Shown here one piece after another: positions 7,005 through 14,294 of a stretch of 19,991 nucleotides of DNA. The DNA is from Pseudomonadota bacterium (GTDB lineage: Bacteria; Pseudomonadota; Alphaproteobacteria; Rhizobiales; Xanthobacteraceae). The position numbers and the translations under genes are program-made. The number at the start of each line of letters is the position of its first letter. The first letter of the stretch is position 1. Below the pieces are notes generated by a model. It ran no database searches. It saw only the letters and a program-made list of their open reading frames with translations, and was not told the origin of the DNA. The stretch covers positions 1 to 19,991 of the forward strand of contig JAEWJH010000032.1 in the NCBI GenBank assembly GCA_023386635.1, read 5' to 3'.

Positions 7005-7481
7005 GCGGTGGCCGGCGCGCTTGAGGCGCATCACCGCGGCGTCAAGTGCCGACAGGAACGCCGAGCGGTCCTTAGGCGAGAACGGTTTCGGGCCGCCTGT
7101 GACCGCGCCCGCCGAACGCAGATCGTCCATCAGATTGCGCGTCGCCAGCGCCATCCCGATCGCCTCCTCGGAAAACAGTTTTCCGTTTGGGGCGATCACC
7201 TGCGCTCCCGCCTTCACGCAGCGGGCCGCCAGCGGAATATCCGCGGTGACGACGATCGCCGCCGCATCCGCGCGCTCGGCGATCCAGTCGTCCGCAACGT
7301 TCATGCCCGGGGGGACGATGACGCGCTCGATCCACGATTCGCGCGGCACCGCCATGAAGCTGTTGGCGACGACATAGACATGCAATCCGTAACGATACGC
7401 CACGCGATAGGCCTCGTCCTTGACCGGACAGGCATCGGCATCGATGAAAACGCGAATGACGGGCGGCGTCGCCGGCGACAG
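6990..7481 (-). CDS. UPF0178 / YaiI-YqxD (DUF188) family protein, start codon unclear
   Basis: The motif FIDADACPVKDEAYRVA near the N-terminus, followed by VVANS, MNVADDWIAERA, IVVTADIPLA and GAQVIAPNGKLF, is diagnostic of the UPF0178 family (PIN-like fold, about 150 residues, function not established). The frame has no ATG, GTG or TTG between the end of the upstream VWA gene and this motif. Candidate starts are CTG at 7481, ATT at 7457, or an ATA overlapping the VWA stop (7496-7494) with AAGGA 9 bases before it. The nearest conventional start is GTG 7601, inside the VWA gene, which would add about 48 non-homologous residues. I give the CTG as a compromise. It lies directly after the VWA gene on the same strand, so translational coupling is likely. 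Confidence 0.8.
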   Translation of the reverse strand: MSPATPPVIRVFIDADACPVKDEAYRVAYRYGLHVYVVANSFMAVPRESWIERVIVPPGMNVADDWIAERADAAAIVVTADIPLAARCVKAGAQVIAPNGKLFSEEAIGMALATRNLMDDLRSAGAVTGGPKPFSPKDRSAFLSALDAAVMRLKRAGHRDGTG

Positions 7482-7492
7482 GGAATCGTGTT

Positions 7493-8668
7493 CTATCGGA
7501 TCAATTCCTTCATCGCCCGGTCGAGACCGTCCAGTGTGAGCGGATACATCCGGTTGCCCATGAGCTGGCGCACCATCTGGATCGACTGGGTATAGCCCCA
7601 CTCCTGCTCCGGCACCGGGTTGAGCCACACCGCTGCCGGATAAGTGCGGGTGATCCGCTCCATCCACACCGCTCCGGCCTCGTCGTTGTAATGCTCGACC
7701 GAGCCGCCCGGCGCCGCGATCTCGTAGGGCGACATTGACGCATCGCCGACGAAGATCACCTTGTAGTCGTGGGGATAGGTGTGCAGCACGTCGAAGGTCG
7801 GCGTCGTCTCCTGGAAGCGGCGGCGGTTCTCCTTCCACACGCGCTCATAGAGGCAGTTGTGGAAATAGAAATGCGCCATGTGCTTGAACTCGGATCGCGC
7901 GGCGGAGAACAGCTCCTCGGTGGCCTTGATGTGCCAGTCCATCGAACCGCCGATGTCGAAGAACAGCAGCACCTTCACCGCATTGTGCCGCTCCGGCCGC
8001 ATCAGGATATCGAGATAGCCCTTGTGCGCGGTGCCGCGAATGGTGCCGTCGAGATCGAGTTCCTCCGGCGCGCCGGTGCGGGCAAATTTGCGCAGCCGCC
8101 GCAGCGCCACCTTGATGTTGCGGGTGCCGAGTTCGACCTCGTCGTCGAGATCCTTGAACTCGCGCTTGTCCCAGACCTTCACCGCGCGGAAATTGCGATT
8201 GCCATCCTGGCCGATGCGCACGCCTTCCGGATTATAGCCATAGGCCCCAAAGGGGGACGTGCCGGCCGTGCCGACCCACTTGTTGCCGCCTTGATGCCGC
8301 TTCTTCTGCTCGGCCAGCCGCTGCCGCAAGGTTTCCATCAGCTTGTCGAGGCCGCCCAGCGCCTCGATCTGCTTCTTTTCTTCCTCGGTCAGATATTTTT
8401 CCGCGAGCTTCTTCAGCCACTCTTCCGGAATCTCCCCCTCGACACCGTCGGCGACGAAATCGAGCCCCTTGAACACATGGCCGAACACGCGGTCGAACTT
8501 GTCGAGATTGCGCTCGTCCTTCACCAAAGCGGTGCGGGCCAGATAATAAAACTCGTCGACCCGCCGCGAGGCGAGATCGCGATCCATCGCCTCCATCAGC
8601 GTCAGATATTCGCGCAGCGACACCGGTACGCCGGCGCTTTTAAGCGCGTGGAAAAATGAGATGAACAT
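7493..8668 (-). CDS. VWA-domain protein, CoxE-like (391 aa)
   Basis: The N-terminal ~130 residues are helical and charged (MFISFFHALKSAGVPVSLRE). A Gly-rich linker with GTSPFGAYGYNPEGVRIG (137-153) follows, then a von Willebrand A fold. The metal-ion site appears as D238-x-G240-G-S242 (LLFFDIGGSMD), a variant of the usual DxSxS. This matches the CoxE-type VWA proteins, which normally work with a MoxR-family AAA+ ATPase as a chaperone pair for metalloenzyme maturation or complex assembly. No MoxR gene is present on either side in this window: upstream is an intergenic stretch and an oppositely oriented membrane gene. The Shine-Dalgarno site before ATG 8668 is weak. The product should be cytoplasmic, and the UPF0178 gene follows it. 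Partner and target are unknown. Confidence 0.88.
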   Translation of the reverse strand: MFISFFHALKSAGVPVSLREYLTLMEAMDRDLASRRVDEFYYLARTALVKDERNLDKFDRVFGHVFKGLDFVADGVEGEIPEEWLKKLAEKYLTEEEKKQIEALGGLDKLMETLRQRLAEQKKRHQGGNKWVGTAGTSPFGAYGYNPEGVRIGQDGNRNFRAVKVWDKREFKDLDDEVELGTRNIKVALRRLRKFARTGAPEELDLDGTIRGTAHKGYLDILMRPERHNAVKVLLFFDIGGSMDWHIKATEELFSAARSEFKHMAHFYFHNCLYERVWKENRRRFQETTPTFDVLHTYPHDYKVIFVGDASMSPYEIAAPGGSVEHYNDEAGAVWMERITRTYPAAVWLNPVPEQEWGYTQSIQMVRQLMGNRMYPLTLDGLDRAMKELIR

Positions 8669-8853
8669 GCCCGAACATTCGCCGATCCGGCGCGGCGGTC
8701 AAGCGCCCTTGCGGCGCCAGCGATACCCCGGCGCGACACTTCGCCCCTGACGTCCACCGGCGCGAACCTTTTTACCGCTTCGGCGTTGTCTGCTGTGGAG
8801 TAACAGGCGCTTGGGACCCGTCGCTCCGACATTCCGGATTGGGGCCGGCAGCC

Positions 8854-10263
8854 GTGTCAGATATTTCCGCCACCACTGCGATGGCGCGCCAGGCGGCGTT
8901 GGGTCAAGCAGCACTGCGTCGGGCGACATGGCGTCGGATGTGGCTGGCGCTGGGCGCCGGGGCGGCCTGTGTCGCGCTGGTGATGTTACCCGCCCTGTGG
9001 AACGGCTTTCCGATCTTGTTTCCCGACACCGGGGGCTATCTCGCACGACCGTTCGAGGGCACGCTGGAGCTCGGCCGCTCCGCGCTTTACGGCGCATTTC
9101 TTGCCGCCGGCATCCCGGTCGATTTCTGGCTCAATGTCGTGCTGCAGGCGGCGCTGTGCGTTTGGCTGATCGCGCTCACCCTGCGAGCGCATGACCTGTC
9201 GGGCGCGAGCGTGCTGGTCGCGACCGTGGCGGCGCTGTGCGTCGCGACCGGAATGCCGTGGTATGCGGGGACGCTGATCCCGGACATCCTCGTCTCGGCG
9301 GCGATCCTGTCGCTTTATCTGCTGGCTTTTCGCGGCGAGCGGTTGCGGCGATGGGAAACGATCGCGCTCGGCGCGGTGATCGCCTTCGCCATCGCCAGCC
9401 ATATGGGCACCCTCGCGCTCTGCCTCGGCCTGATCGTCTGTCTCGCGGGGTGGATTGTCGTGCGCAACTGCCTGCGGGGCGACTGGCCGAAACCGCGGCT
9501 GCTCACGGCCACCCTCGCGGTCGGAGCCGGCCTACTGCTGGCACCGCTGTCGAACCTCATCATCGCCGACGAGTTCGCGTTCACGCCGGGCGGCGAGAGC
9601 TTCGTATTCGGCCGGCTGGTGCAGGACGGCATCGTCGCGAACTACCTCGAAGACCGTTGCCCAAACCCCGACATCAAGCTCTGCGCTTATCGCCAGGCGG
9701 TGCCGGACACCGCCGACGAGTGGCTGTGGGGGCCCGGCAATCCGCTCGGCGAACTCGGCGGATGGCGCGGCTATGCCGACGAAGCGCGCTTCATCATCTT
9801 CGATTCGCTCAAGCGCTATCCGCTGGAGCATCTGGAGACCGCGGTCACCACCACGCTCAAACAACTCGCTCTGATGGAAACCGAGGTCTCGCTGGTCAAG
9901 GACTGGATGGCGCCGGCGATCGGCTCGCTCCGTGAACTGGTGCCGCAGATGACGCCGCGCATCGCCGCCGCGCGGCAACAGGCGGAGCCCTTCCCCGATT
10001 TGCTGGCCCGCTTCAACACCATCCATGTAGCCACCGCGCTGGCGTCGCTGGTCTTGCTGGTCGGGCTGTTCGCCTTCGCGCGCCAGCGCCTTGTCCCTCC
10101 GGAGACCCTGATGTTGGCCGGGCTGGTGCTGACAGCGCTGCTGATCAACGCCGCGGTCTGCGGCATCTTCTCGAATCCGGTCGACCGCTATCAGAGCCGG
10201 ATCCTGTGGCTGGCGCCGTTCGCGGTCATCATCGCGCTCGGCGCGAGGACACAGCGGCGCTGA
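8854..10263 (+). CDS. Polytopic inner-membrane protein, possibly GT-C-like (469 aa)
   Basis: About 9-11 hydrophobic segments are visible, at roughly residues 30-50, 70-85, 90-110, 118-140, 145-165, 178-197, 204-222, 225-245 and three near the C-terminus. A large polar domain of ~150 residues (FTPGGESFVFGRLVQDGIV to MTPRIAAARQQAEPF) lies before the last helices. The first outer loop carries NGFPILFPDTGGYLARPFEG. A conserved Asp in that position, several helices and a late soluble domain resemble membrane glycosyltransferases of the GT-C fold, but this is inference and no family is firmly recognised. Starts possible in this frame are TTG 8839, GTG 8854 and ATG 8881; GGGG at 8841-8844 favours the GTG. 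It converges on the FAD monooxygenase with 12 bases between them. Confidence 0.8.
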   Translation: MSDISATTAMARQAALGQAALRRATWRRMWLALGAGAACVALVMLPALWNGFPILFPDTGGYLARPFEGTLELGRSALYGAFLAAGIPVDFWLNVVLQAALCVWLIALTLRAHDLSGASVLVATVAALCVATGMPWYAGTLIPDILVSAAILSLYLLAFRGERLRRWETIALGAVIAFAIASHMGTLALCLGLIVCLAGWIVVRNCLRGDWPKPRLLTATLAVGAGLLLAPLSNLIIADEFAFTPGGESFVFGRLVQDGIVANYLEDRCPNPDIKLCAYRQAVPDTADEWLWGPGNPLGELGGWRGYADEARFIIFDSLKRYPLEHLETAVTTTLKQLALMETEVSLVKDWMAPAIGSLRELVPQMTPRIAAARQQAEPFPDLLARFNTIHVATALASLVLLVGLFAFARQRLVPPETLMLAGLVLTALLINAAVCGIFSNPVDRYQSRILWLAPFAVIIALGARTQRR

Positions 10264-10275
10264 CGACAACTCCCC

Positions 10276-11493
10276 TCATCTTTGTTCGGGCGTCTCGACA
10301 TGTTCGGGCCGGATTCCGACACCCACCACATAGGCCGGAATGACACGCAACAGCGGTATCCATTGCAGCAGGCGCACCACGAACGGCACGCGCATGGTTT
10401 TCCCTGACAGCACGCTGCTGATCACCGAATTCTGGATCGCCACCTGCACCCGCTGGGTGGCGCGCGTCGGGAACGTGCGGCGCTGCTCGACCGCCGCCAG
10501 GTCGTCGTCGGTGACACGCCGCTCGCGCAGCGGCCGAGCGAGGATATTCGCCGCCGCCACCGCATCCTGGATCGCCAGATTGATGCCGACGCCGCCGATC
10601 GGCGACATCGCATGGGCCGCATCGCCGATGCACAACAAACCCGGCCGCCACCAGCGCCGCAACCGGTCGACCGCCACCGTCAATAGCTTGACATGATCCC
10701 AGTCCGAAATCTCTTCGAGCCGATCACGAACGAACGGCGACATGGCCGCCACCGTCTCGCGAAACGCCGGCAAACCTTTCGCTTTCAACTGGTCGATGCT
10801 GCCCTTGGCGATGACATAGGCGCATTGCCAGTAGTCGCCACGATTGAGCATCACCATCATCCGGCCGGCCTCGACATGCCCAAAGGTTTCCTCCGGATCG
10901 TCGGCATGCCGCGACAGGCGAAACCACAGCACGTCCATCGGCGCGCCGATGTCATCGACTTCCAACGCCGCCGCCCGACGCAGCCTGGAATGCCGGCCGT
11001 CGGCTCCGATCACCAGATCGGCACGGATCGCGAGGTCGCCATCCGGCGTTTTCGCGCGGACGCCGGTCATCCGGCCGCTGCCCTCGATCAGCCCGACAGC
11101 TTCCGCCCGCATGCGCAGGTCGAACGACGGATAGCGCTTTGCGGCATCGGCGATGAAATCGAGAAACTCCCATTGCGGCATCAACGCCACGAACTTGCAG
11201 CGGGTCGGCACATGACGAAAATCGGCAATGGTCACGCGCTCCGAGCCGATCTGCCCGGTGAGCGTCGTGACGCGATCGTGCGGGCGGCGCAAAAAATCGT
11301 CGAGCAGGCCGAGTTCGTGCATCAACGCGAGCGTCGAGGGATGGACGGTATCGCCGCGGAAGTCCCGCAGGAAATCCGCGTGTTTCTCCAGCACCACCAC
11401 CGGCACGCCGGCACGCGCCAGCAGCAATCCGAGCATCATGCCGGCAGGACCGCCACCGGCGATGCAGCAGCGGGTGGTCAGGGTCCGGGTCAT
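10276..11493 (-). CDS. FAD-dependent monooxygenase, PHBH/UbiH-like (405 aa)
   Basis: The N-terminal Rossmann motif CCIAGGGPAGMMLGLLLARAG (GxGxxG at 13-18) ends in an acidic residue (E36, VVVLEKH) that binds the ADP ribose of FAD. The family DG motif is at 163-166 (IGADGRHSRLR). The GD motif is at 290-291 (LLCIGDAAHAMSPIGGVGIN). These are the three signatures of class A flavoprotein monooxygenases, which hydroxylate aromatic or isoprenoid compounds using NAD(P)H and O2; the substrate cannot be told. ATG 11493 follows GGAG with 6-base spacing. A much longer open frame continues upstream to 11916 but is antisense to the next gene and is rejected. Residues ~375-390 (VVRLLQWIPLLRVIPAYVVG) are hydrophobic and may touch the membrane. 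It is divergent from the SGNH gene, with 77 bases between the starts. Confidence 0.87.
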   Translation of the reverse strand: MTRTLTTRCCIAGGGPAGMMLGLLLARAGVPVVVLEKHADFLRDFRGDTVHPSTLALMHELGLLDDFLRRPHDRVTTLTGQIGSERVTIADFRHVPTRCKFVALMPQWEFLDFIADAAKRYPSFDLRMRAEAVGLIEGSGRMTGVRAKTPDGDLAIRADLVIGADGRHSRLRRAAALEVDDIGAPMDVLWFRLSRHADDPEETFGHVEAGRMMVMLNRGDYWQCAYVIAKGSIDQLKAKGLPAFRETVAAMSPFVRDRLEEISDWDHVKLLTVAVDRLRRWWRPGLLCIGDAAHAMSPIGGVGINLAIQDAVAAANILARPLRERRVTDDDLAAVEQRRTFPTRATQRVQVAIQNSVISSVLSGKTMRVPFVVRLLQWIPLLRVIPAYVVGVGIRPEHVETPEQR

Positions 11494-11570
11494 CGCGTTC
11501 TCCGTTTTCAGCCCTCTTTCCGCCGCAACGCCGATGCTAATCCGGTTCGTCTGATTTGTCCGGTTGCCCC

Positions 11571-13658
11571 ATGACACTGAAAACCTTTTTCGTTTCGCTG
11601 GTAGTCCTGCTGGGCCATGCCGCATTCGCGCAGGCTCAAGCACCCACAACAACTGCCCCGCTAACAAACGCCCCTCAAGGCATTGCGCCTCAAGCCATTG
11701 CGCCTCAAGGCATTGCACCTCAAGGGATTGCGCCTCAAGCAACCGCGCCGCAGCAGGCCGCCTCTGCCGGAATGATCCAGTGGGAGGTGCAAAACCGCTT
11801 CCGGCTGTTCCGCGCGGCGGAGGATTTCCAGCGTCAGGTGACGGCACAGCGCGCCGGTAGCGTGCTGCAGGCGGAACGGCTGCTGGAGCGCGATGCCAGC
11901 GGACGCGGCTGGGCACGTACGACCGTCGACCGGCTCTGCCTCGACGCCGCCGGCCATCTGGTCGAAACCTGCACCCGCGACGGTGAGAAAGAATCCTATC
12001 TCAAGCCCGCCGACTATCCGGTGCGCATCACCTTCTCCGGCCCGGTGCCGCCGGGCGCGACCTGCGCCTGGACTTTGCAGAACAACACCGACGCGAAGCA
12101 GGAAGTGACCCTCGGCTGCGAGGAAGAGATCACTACGCGGGTGCCTGCCGGCGTTGCGACCCGCGTGGTCGTTGACGCGGTCCCGAAGGATGGCCCGGTG
12201 TTGCACGCCGAAACCGATATCCGCGTGCGCGACCTGCTGATCGCCGGGCTCGGCGATTCCATCGCCGCTGGCGAAGGCAATCCGGACAAGCCGATCGCGC
12301 TGAGCGAGGAAGGCTTTTGCTTCCGCCGCTTTCTCGCGACCAGCAACAGCCAGTACTACCGCCCCGGCCGCGCCGGTTTTCGCGGCGACAAATCGTGCGA
12401 GGCGATCACCGACATGACGCCCGGCGCCAGTGCGACCTCCGCCGCCGCGACGCAGGACTGGCAACGCCACGGCGCGCGCTGGATGAACGCCGCATGCCAC
12501 GCCTCGCTCTACGGCTACCAGATGCGTGCGGCGCTGGCGCTTGCGGTGGAGAATCCGCAGATCGCGGTGACTTACCTGCCGCTCGCCTGTAGTGGCGCAA
12601 CCATCACCGAAGGCTTGCTCGGTTCGCAGACCGCGCGCGAATGTCCGCTGCAGGGTTCATGCGCCGGCAGCAGTCCGGCGCAGGTGCGGCAGCTTGAGGG
12701 CATCGTCCGTCGCGCCGGCCGCGGCGTCGACCTGATGTTTCTCACCATCGGCGCCAACGACATCAAGTTCGCCGGGCTGGTTGGTGACGTCATCGTCGAG
12801 GACACGGCCGAGCGGCAACTGTCGCGACGTGGCGGTCTGGTGACCACGCCGGACGAATCCGACGACATCCTGCGCAAGACGCTGCCCGGCTCGTTCATGA
12901 AGTTGCGCGCGGCCCTCAAGCCGCTGGTCGGCGGCAATCTGCGGCGCGTCGTCTATGTCAGCTATGGGCACCCTGCTCTGCAGGGCCCCGGTGCGGTGTG
13001 CAGCAGCGGCCGCGACGGTTTCGACGTCCACCCGGCGCTCGATGCCAAGCAGGAACGGCTTCAGCCGGTCGCGGCTTTCGTCAGCGAGCGGTTCCTGCCC
13101 GCGGTGAAAGCGCTCGCCACCTGCGGCGCGGGCATCAACTGCAACGACAAGGCGAGCGAGAGCATGAGCTTTGTCGACGGACACCAGCAGGCATTCGCCG
13201 AACATGGCTTCTGCGTGCGCGCCGACGCCGATCCGGCGTTCGACCGGAAGTGTTTTTCGCAGACTGGCGATAGCTTCGAGCAAGACCAGACCGTGGCGCC
13301 CGAGGGGCCGCTCGCCTGCGACATGCGGCCGTCGGACTACCTGCCCTATGCCTCGCGTGCGCGCTGGATTCGGACCGCCAACGACAGCTATTTCACCGCG
13401 ATGACCTATCCGCAGGGATTGCCGGCGCTGCTCAAGCCGCGCGACATCCATGACGCGATGTGGGGGATCGTCAGCGCGCTCTATGGTGGCGCGATCCACC
13501 CGACCGCCGAGGGCCATGCGGCGATGGCGGACGCCGCTTTGCCGATGGCGCGTGCGGTGCTCGACCTGCCGACGCCGCCGGACGTGACGGCGGCACCGCT
13601 TGCTCCCGCGACCCTCGTGCCGCCTTCACCCGAGCCCGCCGTTCCGGCTCACCAGTAG
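11571..13658 (+). CDS. Secreted SGNH/GDSL-hydrolase-like protein (695 aa)
   Basis: Residues 1-22 are a Sec signal peptide (MTLKTFFVSLVVLLGHAAFA-QA). Then come a Thr/Pro spacer and five 5-residue repeats of the APQ(G/A)I type (~34-60), a domain of unknown kind (~68-215), and an SGNH hydrolase domain (~222-660). Block I is LGDSIAAGEGN, with nucleophile S230. A CSGAT segment is at ~340, the block III equivalent is IGANDIKF (N396), and the C-terminal catalytic His is probably in AIHPTAEGH (H643). The Asp normally three residues before that His is not present; some esterases of this clan (the Streptomyces SEST type) also lack it. Many cysteines (~14) fit a disulfide-bonded periplasmic or secreted esterase; the substrate is unknown. 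The C-terminal 35 residues are Pro/Ala-rich. The last 10 bases overlap the end of the converging CopD-like gene. Confidence 0.85.
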   Translation: MTLKTFFVSLVVLLGHAAFAQAQAPTTTAPLTNAPQGIAPQAIAPQGIAPQGIAPQATAPQQAASAGMIQWEVQNRFRLFRAAEDFQRQVTAQRAGSVLQAERLLERDASGRGWARTTVDRLCLDAAGHLVETCTRDGEKESYLKPADYPVRITFSGPVPPGATCAWTLQNNTDAKQEVTLGCEEEITTRVPAGVATRVVVDAVPKDGPVLHAETDIRVRDLLIAGLGDSIAAGEGNPDKPIALSEEGFCFRRFLATSNSQYYRPGRAGFRGDKSCEAITDMTPGASATSAAATQDWQRHGARWMNAACHASLYGYQMRAALALAVENPQIAVTYLPLACSGATITEGLLGSQTARECPLQGSCAGSSPAQVRQLEGIVRRAGRGVDLMFLTIGANDIKFAGLVGDVIVEDTAERQLSRRGGLVTTPDESDDILRKTLPGSFMKLRAALKPLVGGNLRRVVYVSYGHPALQGPGAVCSSGRDGFDVHPALDAKQERLQPVAAFVSERFLPAVKALATCGAGINCNDKASESMSFVDGHQQAFAEHGFCVRADADPAFDRKCFSQTGDSFEQDQTVAPEGPLACDMRPSDYLPYASRARWIRTANDSYFTAMTYPQGLPALLKPRDIHDAMWGIVSALYGGAIHPTAEGHAAMADAALPMARAVLDLPTPPDVTAAPLAPATLVPPSPEPAVPAHQ
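11673..11747 (+). repeat. Five tandem 15-bp repeats, in frame in the SGNH gene
   Basis: The unit cctcaaggcattgcg is repeated at 11673, 11688, 11703, 11718 and 11733, with 1-5 changes per copy (the last is the most degenerate). Each unit encodes five residues of a Pro-Gln-Gly/Ala-Ile-Ala linker directly after the signal peptide. The period is a multiple of three, so gain or loss of units keeps the frame. Confidence 0.9.
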
Positions 13659-14110
13659 CGGCCGCTGACCGCGATCAGGATCACCAGCACGCCGAGCGCG
13701 AGATTGACGCCGACGATCTTGCGGATCTGACCGAGTTGGCCGCCCGCCGCCGGCACATCGCCGCGGTCGAGCGCAGCCTTGAGCCGCTTCCACGGCGCGA
13801 AGGTGAGATGCAGATAGAGCAGCATCATGACGATGCCGAGGCCCTGCATCAGGTTCACGTAAAGCGGCAGACCTTTGAAACCGCCGAAAACCAGAAAAAT
13901 CATCGCATAACCGCTGATCAGCAGCACGACGATGCTGATTCCGACCCACGGCAGGAAGCTGGTGAAGACGCGCCGCCACAGCGCGAGGCGCACCGGCGCA
14001 TCGAGCGGACCGGCGGCCGGCCGCAGGATCGTATAGGCGAATGCCATGCCGCCGACCCAGAACATCGCCGCGAGCACATGCAGCGCCAGCAAAGCACCGA
14101 TCGTCATCAT
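13649..14110 (-). CDS. CopD-like four-helix membrane protein (153 aa)
   Basis: Four hydrophobic segments (about 4-29, 52-76, 83-105 and 133-150) with a histidine inside the first helix (LALHVLAAMFWVGGMAFAY, H11) and WVGG match the CopD-type integral membrane family (PF05425-like), here as a stand-alone short protein. Family members are linked with copper import or haem binding, but this one has no CopC neighbour, so the role is not established. GGGAGG ends 6 bases before the first of two adjacent ATGs, supporting 14110 as the start. Its stop overlaps the stop of the converging SGNH gene by 10 bases. H100 in LYLHLTF could pair with H11 as a second ligand. Confidence 0.8.
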   Translation of the reverse strand: MMTIGALLALHVLAAMFWVGGMAFAYTILRPAAGPLDAPVRLALWRRVFTSFLPWVGISIVVLLISGYAMIFLVFGGFKGLPLYVNLMQGLGIVMMLLYLHLTFAPWKRLKAALDRGDVPAAGGQLGQIRKIVGVNLALGVLVILIAVSGRYW

Positions 14111-14171
14111 GATGCGCCTCCCTTGGGAGCCTCAGACTGAACAGAGAGAATATCGAGGACTTAACAACACC

Positions 14172-14258
14172 GTCATGCCCGTGCTTGACCCGGGCATCCC
14201 GCTTAGGCTGGCACGATGCTCACCTCATCGAGATGGCCGGAACCAGTCCGGCCATGAC
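14172..14258. repeat. Intergenic palindromic repeat element (REP/BIME-like)
   Basis: The 87-bp element is bounded by inverted ends, gtcatg (14172-14177) and catgac (14253-14258), and holds two hairpins. The first pairs tgcccg (14176-14181) with cgggca (14191-14196). The second pairs atggccgg (14233-14240) with ccggccat (14248-14255). The wording (cgtcatgcccg..cttgacccgggcatcc and atggccgg..ccggccatgac) is the type I remember scattered many times between genes in Bradyrhizobium and Rhodopseudomonas genomes. It lies between the starts of the CopD-like gene and the 3' end of the reductase gene, so it may also act as a terminator for the latter. Confidence 0.7.
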
Positions 14259-14294
14259 AGAACGAAGGTGTGATCGTCTGCTCGTAAATTCGAG

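Noticed and set aside
5567..7024. 485-codon plus-strand frame overlapping the permease
   Set aside because: Arg-rich translation without motifs, in another frame of the KgtP-like gene, which is unmistakable.
7602..7838. Upstream extension of the UPF0178 frame
   Set aside because: It lies within the VWA gene in another frame, and family members start just before the DADACPVK motif.
8839..8853. TTG start for the polytopic membrane protein
   Set aside because: No ribosome binding site precedes it, whereas GGGG precedes GTG 8854; a short N-terminal difference remains possible.
11673..11747. Possible CRISPR-like repeat array
   Set aside because: The 15-bp units are directly adjacent without spacers and lie inside a coding frame, so this is a coding tandem repeat.
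11494..11916. 141-residue N-terminal extension of the FAD monooxygenase
   Set aside because: The extension would be antisense to the SGNH signal peptide and tandem repeat (its own LEAQ-type repeat is the repeat's shadow). The FAD motif begins right after ATG 11493, which has its own GGAG.
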